A stretch of DNA of 64,000 nt, taken from positions 67,763,690 to 67,827,689 of the forward strand of contig CM043965.1 in assembly GCA_014529385.2 (NCBI GenBank). The letters are read 5' to 3'. How positions within the stretch are numbered: position 1 is the stretch's first letter; every line of letters starts with the position of its first letter. The translations under genes and the position numbers were made by a program. Origin of the DNA: Adiantum capillus-veneris. Taxonomy: Eukaryota; Streptophyta; Polypodiopsida; Polypodiales; Pteridaceae. The notes beneath the pieces were generated by a model. It did not search any database, was not told the origin of the DNA, and saw nothing but the letters and a program-made list of their open reading frames with translations. Shown in pieces: positions 49,933-60,797 of the stretch.

Positions 49933-50151
49933 ATGAATCAGTACAACCTACCTCAAGACAGATCACACATACCAACACGTGTATGCTCAATCAAGGTAAT
50001 ACTGGATTTGAAGGCTCACTACCAGCACGTCATTGACACCATGCCGGGTGGGGAGTGGTTTTTGGAGGTTCTGGCATCAGATCAACCATTTGTCTTACCT
50101 TTGGTACAAGGCAATGTACCGTTTGAAGTTTTAATCTATGTCCTAGTATAA
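49933..50151 (+). CDS. C small leader ORF (72 aa), homologue of the D and F small ORFs
   Basis: ATG 49933. The end PFVLPLVQGNVPFEVLIYVLV then stop matches D and F in pattern, length and position (83 bases before the gag ATG). The N-terminal part is more diverged (KVILDLKAHYQHVIDTMPGG). Confidence 0.6.
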   Translation: MNQYNLPQDRSHIPTRVCSIKVILDLKAHYQHVIDTMPGGEWFLEVLASDQPFVLPLVQGNVPFEVLIYVLV

Positions 50152-50234
50152 GAGGGTATACACGCCTCCTTGTAAAGAAGAAAAAAACTTTTGCAAGTTA
50201 AGCAGTGTGTCTTTCTAGCTCTCTCTCAGTAATC

Positions 50235-50474
50235 ATGGCAAGCGTAGCATTTCAAACATTTAAAGGAAAGAAGGGGGAGGATTTGGTAACAGACTTCCTA
50301 GATGACTTTGAAGTAGCATGTGTAGTGAGCAACAAAGATACGGATGAATCCTGGGTTAGAATCTTTAAGCATCTCATGAAGCTAGAAGCTAGATCGTGGT
50401 ACAATGCACTTCCACAAGCAACCAAGGATGACTGGGAACCCTTAAAAACCGCTTTTAAGAGGCGCTTTGGGTGA
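50235..50474 (+). pseudogene. gag: C Gag capsid N-part, ends at TGA
   Basis: ATG 50235: MASVAFQTFKGKKGEDLVTD, MKLEARSWYNALPQATKDDW, FKRRFG then TGA (50472-50474). The D homologue has Gln at this place (RRFQRANS). Downstream frame continues in phase. Confidence 0.78.
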
Positions 50475-50492
50475 GGTACCACTTCAGAAAAG

Positions 50493-51337
50493 TTGTGGGA
50501 CAAGTTGAGAGACTTGAAGCAGGAGGGTCTTTTAGAATATGCCACCTATGAGTCCAAATTTGTGGATTTGTGGGAACGGTGGGTTGAGTCACTGGCTAGG
50601 GGGGAAGCTGCACCCGATTTTCTAAAAAAAGATCGGTTCACGCATGGCTTATGGCCGCTTCTCAAGGAGAAGGTGAAAGGTAGATTCCCGGCTACGTACG
50701 AGTTAGCCGTTGAGATTGTTCGCCTTAAAGACAAGAAGCTGCGAATGAAAGCCAAAGAAACCGAGTCAACAGAATCAGGAACATCGCGTCGACCAACAAC
50801 TACGACAACCACCATTCCACCACCACCACCGGCTCTTGGGGTAAGAGATGACCAACAAGATATGTTGGCCCATATTACTGACCAACTGCAGAATTTTTCT
50901 GTCCACTTAATACAACAAGGGAGGAGTCAAGAAAGAGATCAAGACCCTGGAAGAGCACGACAACAAAACAGGGAGTATCATTGCTACAACTGCGGAGAAG
51001 ACGGTCACGGTATGTACTACTGTCCCAAACCACGACAAAACTATAATAGAGGAGGTAGGAGGAACCAATTGTCACCCCCTAGAGAAAGAACACCCCCACC
51101 CCGAGCACCACCCCCACCAACACAAATTCTACGTCCACCCCAGACACCACTACAAGCATCCATCCCACCTCTTCCACCAGCCCCACCACCTGATCGCCCT
51201 GTAAACATCATAAGGCTAGAAGAGAAAGGAAAAGCCATAGTAGTGGATCCACCACCCAGAGCAAAGGAGAGGGACAAGGGTAAGGAGAAGGTAACCTTTT
51301 TAGAACCACTTGAAGCCATGACTGTGAAAAGATTTTC
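50493..51337 (+). pseudogene. gag: C Gag capsid C-part and nucleocapsid, fused to deletion junction
   Basis: LWPLLKEKVKGRFPATYELA, then knuckle CYNCGEDGHGMYYC and Pro-rich linker ending EPLEAMTVKRFS. At about 51337 the sequence jumps to RNase H; the reading frame changes there. Confidence 0.8.
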
Positions 51338-51343
51338 ACCCAT

Positions 51344-52795
51344 GTGGAACACTTAGTCCTAGCTCTTAGATTTGCAACTACAAAGTTTAGGTCATATTTG
51401 CTGCCTAAGCAAATTGTGATTCTAACCACGGATGAAATATTTCCCTATGTTGTACAACACATGGATGTGTCTGCTAGAATTACTAAATGGCTAGTTCGTC
51501 TGCAAGAGTTTGACTACACGGTACAGGTAGAAAGCACGACAAGGGCAAGTTTGGGGGGACTCATGACCTACCAAGTCTTTGAAAGGAAGGAGAAGCAATC
51601 TAAGGAAGGAGAATTCCGATTACCTCCAGTACCACCGATGGTAGAAGGAGCATACTCTCTCTACTTTGATGGAGCCTACAAGAGAGCGTCCGACAAAGCA
51701 GCTGCAGGCATAGTGGTCTTTGATGACAAAGGGACAAAGGTATTTTCGTTGGGCCAATTGTTAGATTCACATTCTAACAATGAAGCTGAGTATGCAGCAC
51801 TAACCAAGGGTCTACGATGGTGCGTCTCGCAAGGTGTACAACGCTTTAATGTATTTGGTGATGCTCTACTTCTGGTAAGGCAAGTAAATGGAGCATGGAC
51901 ATGCAAAAATCCTAGTTTAAGGACTCACTTAAGTGGTGTAAAAACCTTGTTGGGTAAGTTTGAAGAAGTTCAAATACACCATATCCCAAGGGCTCAAAAC
52001 CAAGAAGCAGATGCCCTAGCAAGTGAAAGACTACAGGAAGTGGTGGTTGGAGCAATAAAACTAAAGCTCCCTCTATTTCAAAGAAGTGATGCCTTGCCTG
52101 ACATCATGCATTTTTTGGAAACAGGGGAATGCCCATCAGATTTAACAAAGGGACAGAAGCAATGGCTGATGCGGAAGGCCACAAGGTATCGACTCATCAA
52201 TGACGGTTTGTACTGTAAGGGTAAGGACCAAATACTCAGGAAGGTCCCTCTCTCTCAGGAAATCACGGGAGTAATTGCTAGCTATCACGACGGGGTTTGT
52301 GGTGGTCACTTTGCCCTAGACATAACAAGTAGGAAAATCTTGCAAGCAGGCTTCATATGGCCTAGCCTCAACCGTGATGTACACCACTGGTGCAAAACAT
52401 GTAAGTTGTGTCAAAAGGCTGGCACTAGGTCACTTATGCCTGAACCACAGACACCTATTCTCTCATATGGCCCATTTGAAAAATGGGGTATTGATGCCAT
52501 TGGGCCATTACCTAGGGCCAACTCAGGAAAATTCTACATTATCATGGGGATCGACTACATGACTAGATGGGCAGAGGCTATAGCCACCACTAGAATCACA
52601 GCGGTAGAGGTAGCTAAATTTATCTACGAGCACATATGTTGTAGGTTTGGCACACCTTTAGAGATCATCTCTGATAGAGGGCCAGGTTTCAGAGCAGACT
52701 TGGTAGGAGAATTAATGCAGAAACTGGGCATTACAAGGAGGCACTCTTCACCATATTACCCTCAATGTAATGGCCTAGTTGAAAAGGTAAATTGA
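51344..52795 (+). CDS. pol: C RNase H remnant, second RNase H and integrase
   Basis: 483 open codons beginning in the middle of the degenerate Ty3 RNase H (EHLVLALRFATTKFRSYLLP). Second RNase H complete: LYFDGAYKRASDKAAAGIVV, NNEAEYAAL, FGDALL, NQEADALA. Integrase HHCC (SYHDGVCGGHF ... CKTCKLCQ), FEKWGIDAIGPLPRANSG, EIISDRGPGFRADLV, QCNGLVEKVN then TGA at 52793, where B has Gly. Confidence 0.88.
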   Translation: MEHLVLALRFATTKFRSYLLPKQIVILTTDEIFPYVVQHMDVSARITKWLVRLQEFDYTVQVESTTRASLGGLMTYQVFERKEKQSKEGEFRLPPVPPMVEGAYSLYFDGAYKRASDKAAAGIVVFDDKGTKVFSLGQLLDSHSNNEAEYAALTKGLRWCVSQGVQRFNVFGDALLLVRQVNGAWTCKNPSLRTHLSGVKTLLGKFEEVQIHHIPRAQNQEADALASERLQEVVVGAIKLKLPLFQRSDALPDIMHFLETGECPSDLTKGQKQWLMRKATRYRLINDGLYCKGKDQILRKVPLSQEITGVIASYHDGVCGGHFALDITSRKILQAGFIWPSLNRDVHHWCKTCKLCQKAGTRSLMPEPQTPILSYGPFEKWGIDAIGPLPRANSGKFYIIMGIDYMTRWAEAIATTRITAVEVAKFIYEHICCRFGTPLEIISDRGPGFRADLVGELMQKLGITRRHSSPYYPQCNGLVEKVN

Positions 52796-53459
52796 ATGGT
52801 TTCTAAAATTATTACCAAGCAGGTAAACAATCATCTTGGAGACTGGGATAAGTATCTACTACCAGCTTTATGGGCCTACAGAACTTCATTTCGTACATCC
52901 TTGGGATTCACACCGTATCATCTAGTATTTGGTAAGGAAGCAATCTTGCCCATTGAAGTGCAACTACAAAGTCTCAGAGTAATGGCAAGCCAACTTCAAC
53001 AACCCAACATGCATTTGAGAGATCACATCATCAACTTGGAAAGACTGCAGCTCAGACTGCAGCTCGAGACTGCAGCTCGACAGAGAAGAAGCAATAAATT
53101 ATTATGCAGCACAAGCAGAGCATAGACGGCTTAGCTTTAACGAGCATCTCCGAAAAAAAGAATTGAAGAAAGGAATGTTGGTGCTCCGCTACGACAATCG
53201 CTTCGACACGCGCAAGGATAAGAAACTCCTGCTCCGATGGGAAGGCCCTTTTATCATCAGGAAAAAGTATGCCAATGGAAGCTACCAGCTTATGGAGGCT
53301 GATGGAAAACTTCATAAAACCAGGGTAAATGGTTGGCAACTTAAACCTTATTTTCTTCGATTTGACCAGGCTCCGACCAGGCTCCACCAATTGACATTCC
53401 AGATGAGGACACACCATCAGCCGCCACCTCCGACGATAATGATCAAACAGATGAGCTAG
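52796..53459 (+). pseudogene. pol: C integrase C-terminal part, two pieces
   Basis: 52796-53125: ALWAYRTSFRTSLGFTPYHL, EAILPIEVQLQ. A triplicated 12-base unit (GACTGCAGCTC) at about 53044-53080 shifts the frame. 53163-53459 then gives LVLRYDNRFDTRKDKKLLLR and GPFIIRKKYANGSYQLMEAD, KTRVNGWQLKPYFL. Polypurine tract at about 53480-53495. Confidence 0.8.
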
Positions 53460-53479
53460 AGACATGAATGCCTCTAGCC

Positions 53480-53495
53480 AAAAGGGGAGGGCTAA
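53480..53495 (+). other. C polypurine tract
   Basis: AAAAGGGGAGGGCTAA before TGATGG of the 3' LTR. Confidence 0.72.
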
Positions 53496-54802
53496 TGATG
53501 GGGGCTTTTCACAAGCCAAGCTCCCATACCCCTCTTCTCTCGTCCCCACCCCATGAAAACCCCCTCTTATGGAGGGAGTGATAAAAGGCATTGGAAAAAG
53601 TAAGAAAAAATAAAGTATGATTATGTAAATATATAAGAAAGGTAAAATAGGCCACCTCATGCCTGCGGGGTAGCCCACCTTGCCTCCTTTTTCTTACTGT
53701 TGCCCCGTCGGGTGTCCCTTTTCCTCTCCTCCACTCAAAAGGTCAACCCCCTCTCTCTTCCCTTTGTCCTTTCTCCTTTCTCTCTCCCCTCAAGCTACCC
53801 CACCTCTCACCAATAATGCATTATAACTCACCAATAATGCATCCTAACTCACATGCAACTTACCCTATCTTCCAAAATAGTATACCCCACCCCCTCTTTC
53901 TCTCTCCTATCATATCCCATGACCCAAATACCCCCTTCTCTCTCTAAAGGGCACCATGTCTCTTGTCTTGTAGCTAAATAACCTCCCCCACACTCACACA
54001 CACTCAGTTTCACTGAAAAAGGTGCCCACAGACCCATCCCCACCCGGTGGTTACCTGATTTTTCTTGTGTTCACACACATCTGCACACAGATTCACCTCT
54101 GAGCATACTCTCCTCTCTCCCCTCTTGTAATTACTTTATTCTCCAGGTCACCTCTCACTTTTTTTTCATCAACCCATCTCTCTCTCTTAGTCTCTCTCTC
54201 ATGAAACTGCTGTTCTGGCACATATACACACAGCCAGACAAGTGGGGCCCACAGTCACATGGCCTATGTAGATAATGATTTCTTCATTTCTAAATTCTAG
54301 AATTTCTCCCCCCCTCCTCCCCTATATAAAGAGGGGTCACCATCACACAAAAACACACAACATCACCAAAGAACACACTATGCACTGTGTGTGCCTAGTG
54401 CACACACACACACCCACACCATCACCATCACCGCAATCACCATGCTTGTCTTGAGCATGACCTCTACACCCTTGGCTATGGAAGATGGAGGGCAACTAAA
54501 TGAAGGATGATGGCCATAATCCTCGTGCGAGTCTTCGCCATCAACTCCCACCTATCCGCCATGTGCTCTACCACTCTCTCCCTTCTCATTTCCCTACCCT
54601 ATGCTCCCCATTTCATCGCCTTATTCTCTAAATAAAGCTTGAGGTTTTGTGAGTATGTTTTCTTGCAATGTTTTGCCCATGTGAGGTGTGCGAAATCGCC
54701 ACCTAGTCTTGTGTTTTGGAGTGAGCTTGTGTATGTGTGAAGGGTGTGTGGATTCGCCATCCTTTTGTGGTGCCTAAGTACTAAGCCGGTATACTCCCTC
54801 CC

Positions 54803-54837
<35 letters not shown>

Positions 54838-55047
54838 TGATCTCATCTCCTTTCCTCTTCATCATTACTCCCAGGCATCCATCTCTCCTGGATGAAAACT
54901 TTGTTATGGTGGTGTGTTGTTTGCGTCCTAGCCACTGAAGCTAGGTGGTGCCCCCTGTTTGCTTTACCATGACAAGCTCGAGGCGCGCCATTCGGTCCCC
55001 GGTGTTTTAGAGGCCGTCGGGGTTCGGGGTTCGCTTTGCTCCCATCA
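53496..55047 (+). repeat. C 3' LTR
   Basis: 1,552-bp partner of 47829-49378; TATA 54323-54330; (CT)n at about 54806-54834. Confidence 0.95.
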
Positions 55048-55051
55048 CCAC

Positions 55052-56154
55052 CTTTGACAATCTCTCTTGTAAATTTCTTACCTCTCTCTTCTCTCCCTAA
55101 TAAGCTTATGTCTAGCCAAATGTAGACTATTGTAAATATCTCCTATCCTCTACATCCTACCCACATTCTCTCATCTTCTCTCTCTATTGACTCTGGTATT
55201 TTAAATAATGAGGAGACAAGACGGGAGCCACTGTCACATGCACCCCATTTTCCTAGTCACCAAAGTGGGACACTCACCTCAAATAGAAATATTGCTAAAT
55301 CCTCCCTTCCTTCCCTATATAAGGAGGCCATGAGAGCTCACTTAAAAGACACACACACACCTATCCAGACACACTCTTGTGCTACATGCTTGTAGCATGA
55401 ACCCTAATTACATAATCACAACACCATCATCATCACCATCACCATGCACAAAGGATGAGCACCACACCTCCACACCACTTGTAATTAAGGGTTGAAGGCA
55501 CAATTTCACGAAGAAGAAGGGTGGACACACTCATGATATTCCTCGCCATCAACTCCCATCTGTTTATTATGCCTCCTACGATCTTGTTCCCTTCTCATTT
55601 TCCTGCCATACGCTACCTATTGTATTCATCTTTTGCAAGCAATCAACACACTCCATCTTGGTGCCATACTTTGTGTTGCTTTGGATACATCTCATTGTGA
55701 GTATGGTATATGCTTGTTCCTTGCCTTTTTTTTTCTGCTTATGTAAAGGTGTGCGGATTCGCCACCATACACACACACACTCTCTCTCTCCCTCTCATAT
55801 TCCTATCATCTTGCTACTTCCATCTTGAGGTGTGCGGATTCGCCACCTCTTGTATGATAAGTGAGCATACTCGCAAGTTTCCCCTACCTCATTATCTTCC
55901 TAACTAACATGCACGAGTAGCAAGCCCACTCACTCATTCACCACTCCTCTCACCTTATTCTCCGACCACCCCATTCCACATTTGGGCGTGGATCTTGAAA
56001 TTGTTTTCCATGGCATGCTTCATTGTGTATATGTATGCGTCCTAGCCGCATATCTTGCTAGGTGGTGCCCCTATTGTGTATCCCCCATGATGAGGCCATT
56101 GTGCATAGTCTTGGTGTAGAGGCCACCAGGTCTATTTTTCACTTCCGCCTCTCA
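55052..56154 (+). repeat. B 3' LTR, right part
   Basis: Continuation of the B LTR after C (CTTTGACAATCTCTCTTG onward), equal to about 40014-41125. TATA box at 55316-55322. Confidence 0.92.
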
Positions 56155-56637
56155 CCTGCATTGATGCCGGCCCCACCTCTTGAACAAACGTTACAACACA
56201 TGGTCCCTAGGGCCCAAAATGTTGTTCAAATAACACCCTTACCACCTCCAGTGCTAGGATGGCAACCACCACATCCGAGAATCACTTCAATGAATCAAGT
56301 GGATCATGAGTCATCTATTGCTTGTTTGGAAGGCTGTGAGGAAGATATACACCCTAATATTGCCTATGGGATGGATGCGCTTGATGGAAGTCCGCAATAC
56401 TACATGGAGGACTATTGGAGACAAGTCAAACCTGTCTATCAAGTAGCTGCTCTTGCTGTTAGAGGCCAAAATATCAATTACACTGCTAAGAGACCACCTC
56501 TTCAATGCTATGAGTGTGGAGGTCCACATCATGTGGCCGAGTGTCCTATTAGGCTACAAAAGATCGCCGCACTATGCAAACCAATCAAGCGAGCACGTCT
56601 GCAATGCCGATACTCATGTGTAATTGATGTGGCATAG
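56155..56637 (+). pseudogene. gag: A Gag nucleocapsid tail, after B
   Basis: Resumes the Gag frame: Pro-rich LMPAPPLEQTLQHMVPRAQN, IACLEGCEEDIHPNIAYGMD, and knuckle CYECGGPHHVAEC (CX2CX4HX3C; broken by TGA in A'). A one-base deletion near 56580 then shifts the frame. Confidence 0.75.
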
Positions 56638-57432
56638 ATCATTTTATTGCCCAATGTCCAAATAATCCAAATGCACGAAAGATCATGCCATTAAACTTGA
56701 TTGAGGTTACCGAGGAGCCATCACAAAGTACACCTGTGGTACCAGTAAACATACTCACACGATCGATGCTCGAAGAACAAAATTATAGGTACCAGTAAAC
56801 ATACTCACACGATCGATGCTCCAAATGCACCGAAGATCATGCCATTAAACTTGATTGAGGTTAGCGAGGAGCCATCACAAAGTACACCTGTGTACCAGTA
56901 AACATAATCACACGATCGATGCTCCAAAAACAAAATTATATTCTTGAGGAAACAGACACGGCATCAATTGCCCAATCTCAGAAAAAGAAGAAAAACACGA
57001 AGAAAGAGATTACAAAAGCAGCGAAGCCAGACCCCAATTCAAAGATCAGCATAGGGGCTGGTGACGACCCCGTATATATGAACGACGCTGAAGAGGATTC
57101 TGATTTAGGTGAAACCATGGAGACCAAAATGACCACTAAGATAGAAACCAACAAGGAAGATCTTTATGAGACACAATGGCCAGGATCCAAGAAGAAGATA
57201 TGAACTTATCCAAACCCTACAGAGGAGATCGAGTGAGTCAAGCAATTAAGGAGTTTGACAGAAGATACCCAAAGGGATCTAGAATGAGCACCTAGGAAGA
57301 TCCAGATTAAAGACACCGTTCGTGTTCCCTATGCAACAACAACCTCACTAAGTCCATAGACCCTTAGCCATACCTAGCGTCATCCAAAAAGAAAGTGAGT
57401 TAAAGTCATGGGAAAGTGGACGTACTCACTTC
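56638..57432 (+). pseudogene. A Gag-protease linker with local tandem duplication
   Basis: Third knuckle (C-N-TGA-CGIDHFIAQCPNNPNA) then a segment duplicated in tandem: CAGTAAACATACTCACACG-like copies at about 56742, 56791 and 56898, and a GATCATGCCATTAAACTTG copy at both about 56682 and 56838. Lys/Asp-rich sequence (KKEITKAAKPDPNSKISIGA) follows at 56919-57203. Confidence 0.6.
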
Positions 57433-58110
57433 TTGATGGAAAGAATGTTTACAAAGGGACTACCTGATCCTATCGAAGAAATGGAGATCCCACCTTCCCC
57501 CCAAAAGGTGCCGTTAAACATTGCCAAATTGATGGATTTCATGTCTTCAGAAGTTAGAACCAGCATCATGTCCAAACTATATAAAGACCCTGAGCTAGTC
57601 TCAGCTCTTCGAGCCTTCCTCAATGGAGAACTGAAGTTTGGGCTACCACAATTTGCACAGATGGATGGAGCTAGGGAGATGCAAATAGAGGAGGAACACT
57701 TAGATCCACAACCCAACCTAGGTGAGAACCTTGTTATAGAAATACCTCTTAATAAGTTGGGACAATACTTTGAGGGTGATGAATCCGATGCGACCATACC
57801 AATCACTACTAAGGGATTAACTGTGAAGGGAATCCTTGATGGTGGCGCTGGGGTTAGCATTGTGACTAAAAATTGCTGGGAAACTATGGGAAGACCTCAC
57901 CTTGCGACCACAACCATAGTAGCGAAGATGGACAATGGGTCTATTGTTAAACCTATTGGGATGCTAGAAGATCTCAAGATCAAGGTCTTTGGACATAAAA
58001 TAAGAGTTACCTGCATTGTTATGGATTTCTCCAAGCACACTATGGCATCGGAGATGATCTTAGGACGTCCTTTCATGAGGGAAGCAAAAATGGTGCATGC
58101 TAAAACGTAA
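57433..58110 (+). CDS. pol: A retropepsin-like protease segment
   Basis: 225 residues. VPLNIAKLMDFMSSEVRTSI, then VKGILDGGAGVSIVTKNCWE (DGG active-site form) and MILGRPFMREAKMVHAKT before stop. Contains the uninterrupted target (AGGACGTCC) of F as found in A'. The best preserved gene of the A family. Confidence 0.78.
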   Translation: MMERMFTKGLPDPIEEMEIPPSPQKVPLNIAKLMDFMSSEVRTSIMSKLYKDPELVSALRAFLNGELKFGLPQFAQMDGAREMQIEEEHLDPQPNLGENLVIEIPLNKLGQYFEGDESDATIPITTKGLTVKGILDGGAGVSIVTKNCWETMGRPHLATTTIVAKMDNGSIVKPIGMLEDLKIKVFGHKIRVTCIVMDFSKHTMASEMILGRPFMREAKMVHAKT

Positions 58111-58740
58111 ATTGTGCTCTTACCTGTCAACAACTGACCCATGTGAGCCCAATCCTGTAGCTCCAAAACAAATTGAAGATCATGGAAAGGAAAAAATCAC
58201 GGAATGCTACACACCTTCTCCAGAGCTAGTTTGGGTTCCAAGGAAAAACTAATCTATTCAGCCTAGCTCAGGAACAGGGAGGTCAAATGAAGATTCTTGC
58301 TCTTCATGTAGTTCCTATACAAAAATCAAAGCTTCAACACAACCTCCACCTACCATTGTACATATCCATACAAACAAGGAAGAGTTTGCACCTCCCGTTG
58401 TAAGTTCACCACCTACAACAACGTTGCAAATAAAATCATGGGAGAGTACCTTACCACCCTTGCAACTAGATGAAAGGCATAGGGCGGTCAAAAATTATTG
58501 GTCAAAGTCTTCACCCATAACAACTTGGAAGAATTGGTTTCAAAAGGTGACGACATCATTCCAAAAGGTATGATCTACCCAATGAAGGGGGGAGTGTTTG
58601 CTGAGATTCATCATTTGCTTTCTTCCCTCTCAACCTTCCTCCGTGACCTCTCAATCTCCAATCTTAGGGAATGTATATATAAAGCCTTATACTCACAAAA
58701 AACAAAAATAGTAAAGAGCAAGAGCAATTAGCAAATGAGT
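58111..58740 (+). pseudogene. A post-protease remnant
   Basis: Fragments such as ECYTPSPELVWVPRKN (compare the W-x-P-K motifs of E) and a 77-codon frame at 58498-58731 (ELVSKGDDIIPKGMIYPMKG). No RT signature found. Confidence 0.4.
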
Positions 58741-60187
58741 ATGCACAATAAAAGTCAAAACATTGACCCAGACCTACACATTTACATCCGGTACACTAAA
58801 ACAAAAACCTATGTCATCAAATACCTTTGATCCTTATCACTCGAGTGATGGAGGGTAGGTAGGATAAGTACGATAGGAGTGTTTCTGTTTTAGAGTTGAA
58901 TGATTAGCAAAGTTCTTTCTTCCCACTGATGTGCCTCCTAGAGGTATTCTTTATGTTTCCTAGTGTGTACAGGAACGTGTTGCTGTTGTAGGATTTGGAC
59001 CTTCATGGGATCTTTCTCTCATTCACTCTTCAAATCAAGCGCGATCATCAACACAAACAGGTGTTTCTTATCCATTAGCATTGTCCCTTATCTTTTTTGC
59101 ATCCATGTTTGTCTGCTTTAATTGTAATTGGTAGCATAATATTCAATGCATTTTCTTAGTATCAAACATTAAATTCAATGTAATTTTTTGTCATCAGCAC
59201 TTGTCTAGGTTTAAAAATCAAGCAGGCCAACTAAGCTAGTTTGACCACGTTAGGCGTTAGAGATCTTCTCTTAATACCATGGGGAATCCCTTCCTAATAA
59301 TCAATGGTTACTTAGGTTCTTAATTTGATTTAGGTAGCATTGTGTGCAATATACTAGGGCTTTCTAGTGGGCTTAGTCTCTATTGACCTTTAGCTTGAGT
59401 ATTATAAAGGGAGTTTACTAATGTGATGAGCCTGGGGACGGTAACAGTGTTATATGACCCCCCAAAGTTACAAAATTAAAATGCTAAAAACGAACAAAAA
59501 AAATAAAAAGCAAAGTGCCACAATGTAAAATCTTAAGCTAGAAGAGAAATGTCAGCTTGATTTGGTACTCCACTCACATGTATCGCCTATGGTACTAGAG
59601 CCCTAGAGGTTCCCAGTCTGGGCGCTTTTCCTTGAAAAGCAAAAAACCCAAGGCATACAAAATAAGCACACACATCAAAACTAAACCAATGAGAAAAGAC
59701 TTTTGGGGGGTCAAAGAAAAAGAAATAAGTCAGGTGATGATTTCATGAGCAATTCCTTTTATCGTAGCTTAACTACAAGGTCTTCTATGTATAGCCTCTA
59801 GTCAGCCCTCGGACATGAAATACTTGGCTCTCGCGATTAAACAACTTAATTGACCAAAGAAAATTGAGAAGCTGGCAAGGTATTAATAATCGATCTTTAG
59901 TGCCTTTAAACCATCAAATTAGCGACTCCAGACTTGTTTCATTTTTTGATTATATTACAATTTAATGTTTATTGTTGCTGACAAATGGTTTAAAATTCTA
60001 TTACCAATCAAATTGTCTGGACCTACAACTGCATATGCTTTTTAATTGTATATAAGAATGCAATTACTGTGCCAATTTTGTTTGATTTTGTAGTGACTAA
60101 AAAAGGCTAAGGACACTCAACTCAAAGGCTCTTCCACCTCGATGAACGATCTTCAACTCAATAGCTTCCGAGGACGGAATCTACATC
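58741..60187. other. A 3' untranslated region, no gene seen
   Basis: 1.4 kb, AT-rich, stops in all frames. No RT, RNase H or integrase motif, which supports the non-autonomous reading of the A family. Confidence 0.6.
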
Positions 60188-60200
60188 AGAAAGGAGGGCA
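60188..60200 (+). other. A polypurine tract
   Basis: AGAAAGGAGGGCA directly before TGTTAACCC. Confidence 0.75.
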
Positions 60201-60797
60201 TGTTAACCCTCACGCACATTCCTATCACCTACGATAGACGCCGTATTATTTATTTGGTAGAGTCAGGTACCGAGCTTGTTGATCCAATAGGAAAAGGGTA
60301 AGAGTGATCGTCGATGAGAGGTGCACTCTAATAGGAACATTCAAGGGTTAGTTGGCTAAGTATGGGCGCCAAAGTGTGAATGGGGCGAGCTCATATAAAA
60401 GTCACCTAAACCTAAAAATCGTTCATTCTTTCATTTGTGCAAGTGAAGAGTGCTCTTGCTCCATCTCCATCTTCTTCTTCTTCATCTCCTTGTGTGTGTG
60501 TGTGTGTGTATGCGTGAGAGAGAGAGAAAGGGGGAGAGAGAGAGAGAGAGAGTGTGTGCAATCGAGCATTGCGACGATGGCACGACGGCGGCAAAGTGGT
60601 TGAGCACGGCACGGTGGTAGATCCTTCTTCTTCATGGCAAGGAATCCTCCACAAAGGCGAGCGTAGGGTGGTGAGTGACACACCCTTGCTCTCTTGAGCT
60701 TGCTAGATTTGTCTAGTTGTGTGCTTGGAGCCATTTGTGGCTCGCACACAGTGTATCGGTAAGTACCTTGCATTGACACGTGCGACAAACGTGCACA
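60201..60797 (+). repeat. A 3' LTR
   Basis: 597 bp; matches both halves of the A' LTR. TATA candidate TATAAAA at 60394-60400. (TG)n at 60491-60509 and (GA)n at about 60515-60552. Ends CGTGCACA. Confidence 0.85.
60394..60400 (+). promoter_or_regulatory. A 3' LTR TATA box candidate
   Basis: TATAAAA in GCTCATATAAAAGTC. In A' the same site reads ATAAAAAAG, so it is less well kept there. Confidence 0.5.

Larger units (their letters stand above)
47829..55047 (+). mobile_element. Element C: Tat-like element lacking protease and RT, inserted in the B 3' LTR
   Basis: LTRs 47829-49378 and 53496-55047 start TGATGGGGG and end CCRTCA. Target duplication CCAC at 47825-47828 and 55048-55051. The B 5' LTR at about 40005-40025 (ACTATCCACCTTTGACAATC) is the unfilled site. 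Internal 4.1 kb has leader ORFs, gag, then a junction near 51337 straight into RNase H; about 2.1 kb with protease and RT is missing compared with B. The LTRs differ at roughly 20 positions by eye, mostly transitions. Confidence 0.94.
39181..56154 (+). mobile_element. Element B: Tat-like LTR retrotransposon inserted in A gag
   Basis: LTRs 39181-41125 and 46998-56154 (the latter split by C) begin TGAGGCAAGC and end CCTCTCA. Target duplication CCTG at 39177-39180 and 56155-56158. A' keeps the empty site (reverse complement at 6783-6812). Without C it is about 9.75 kb. It has leader ORFs, a broken gag, protease, RT, two RNase H domains and integrase. Frames are damaged by an N-terminal gag deletion, an 8-bp duplication, a small deletion at the RT active site and a one-base insertion in integrase. 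Confidence 0.93.
38482..60797 (+). mobile_element. Element A: sister of A', 5' truncated, host of B
   Basis: Plus-strand copy of the A' family. It begins abruptly at about 38482 inside the capsid gene (AAATTACCCTACTCTTAGG, matching A' at about 7460-7480). Its 5' LTR, leader and N-terminal Gag are missing. Its own sequence is 38482-39180 and 56155-60797; the rest is B with C inside. The 3' LTR is 60201-60797 with polypurine tract before it. After the protease there are 2 kb without RT or integrase. Confidence 0.8.
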
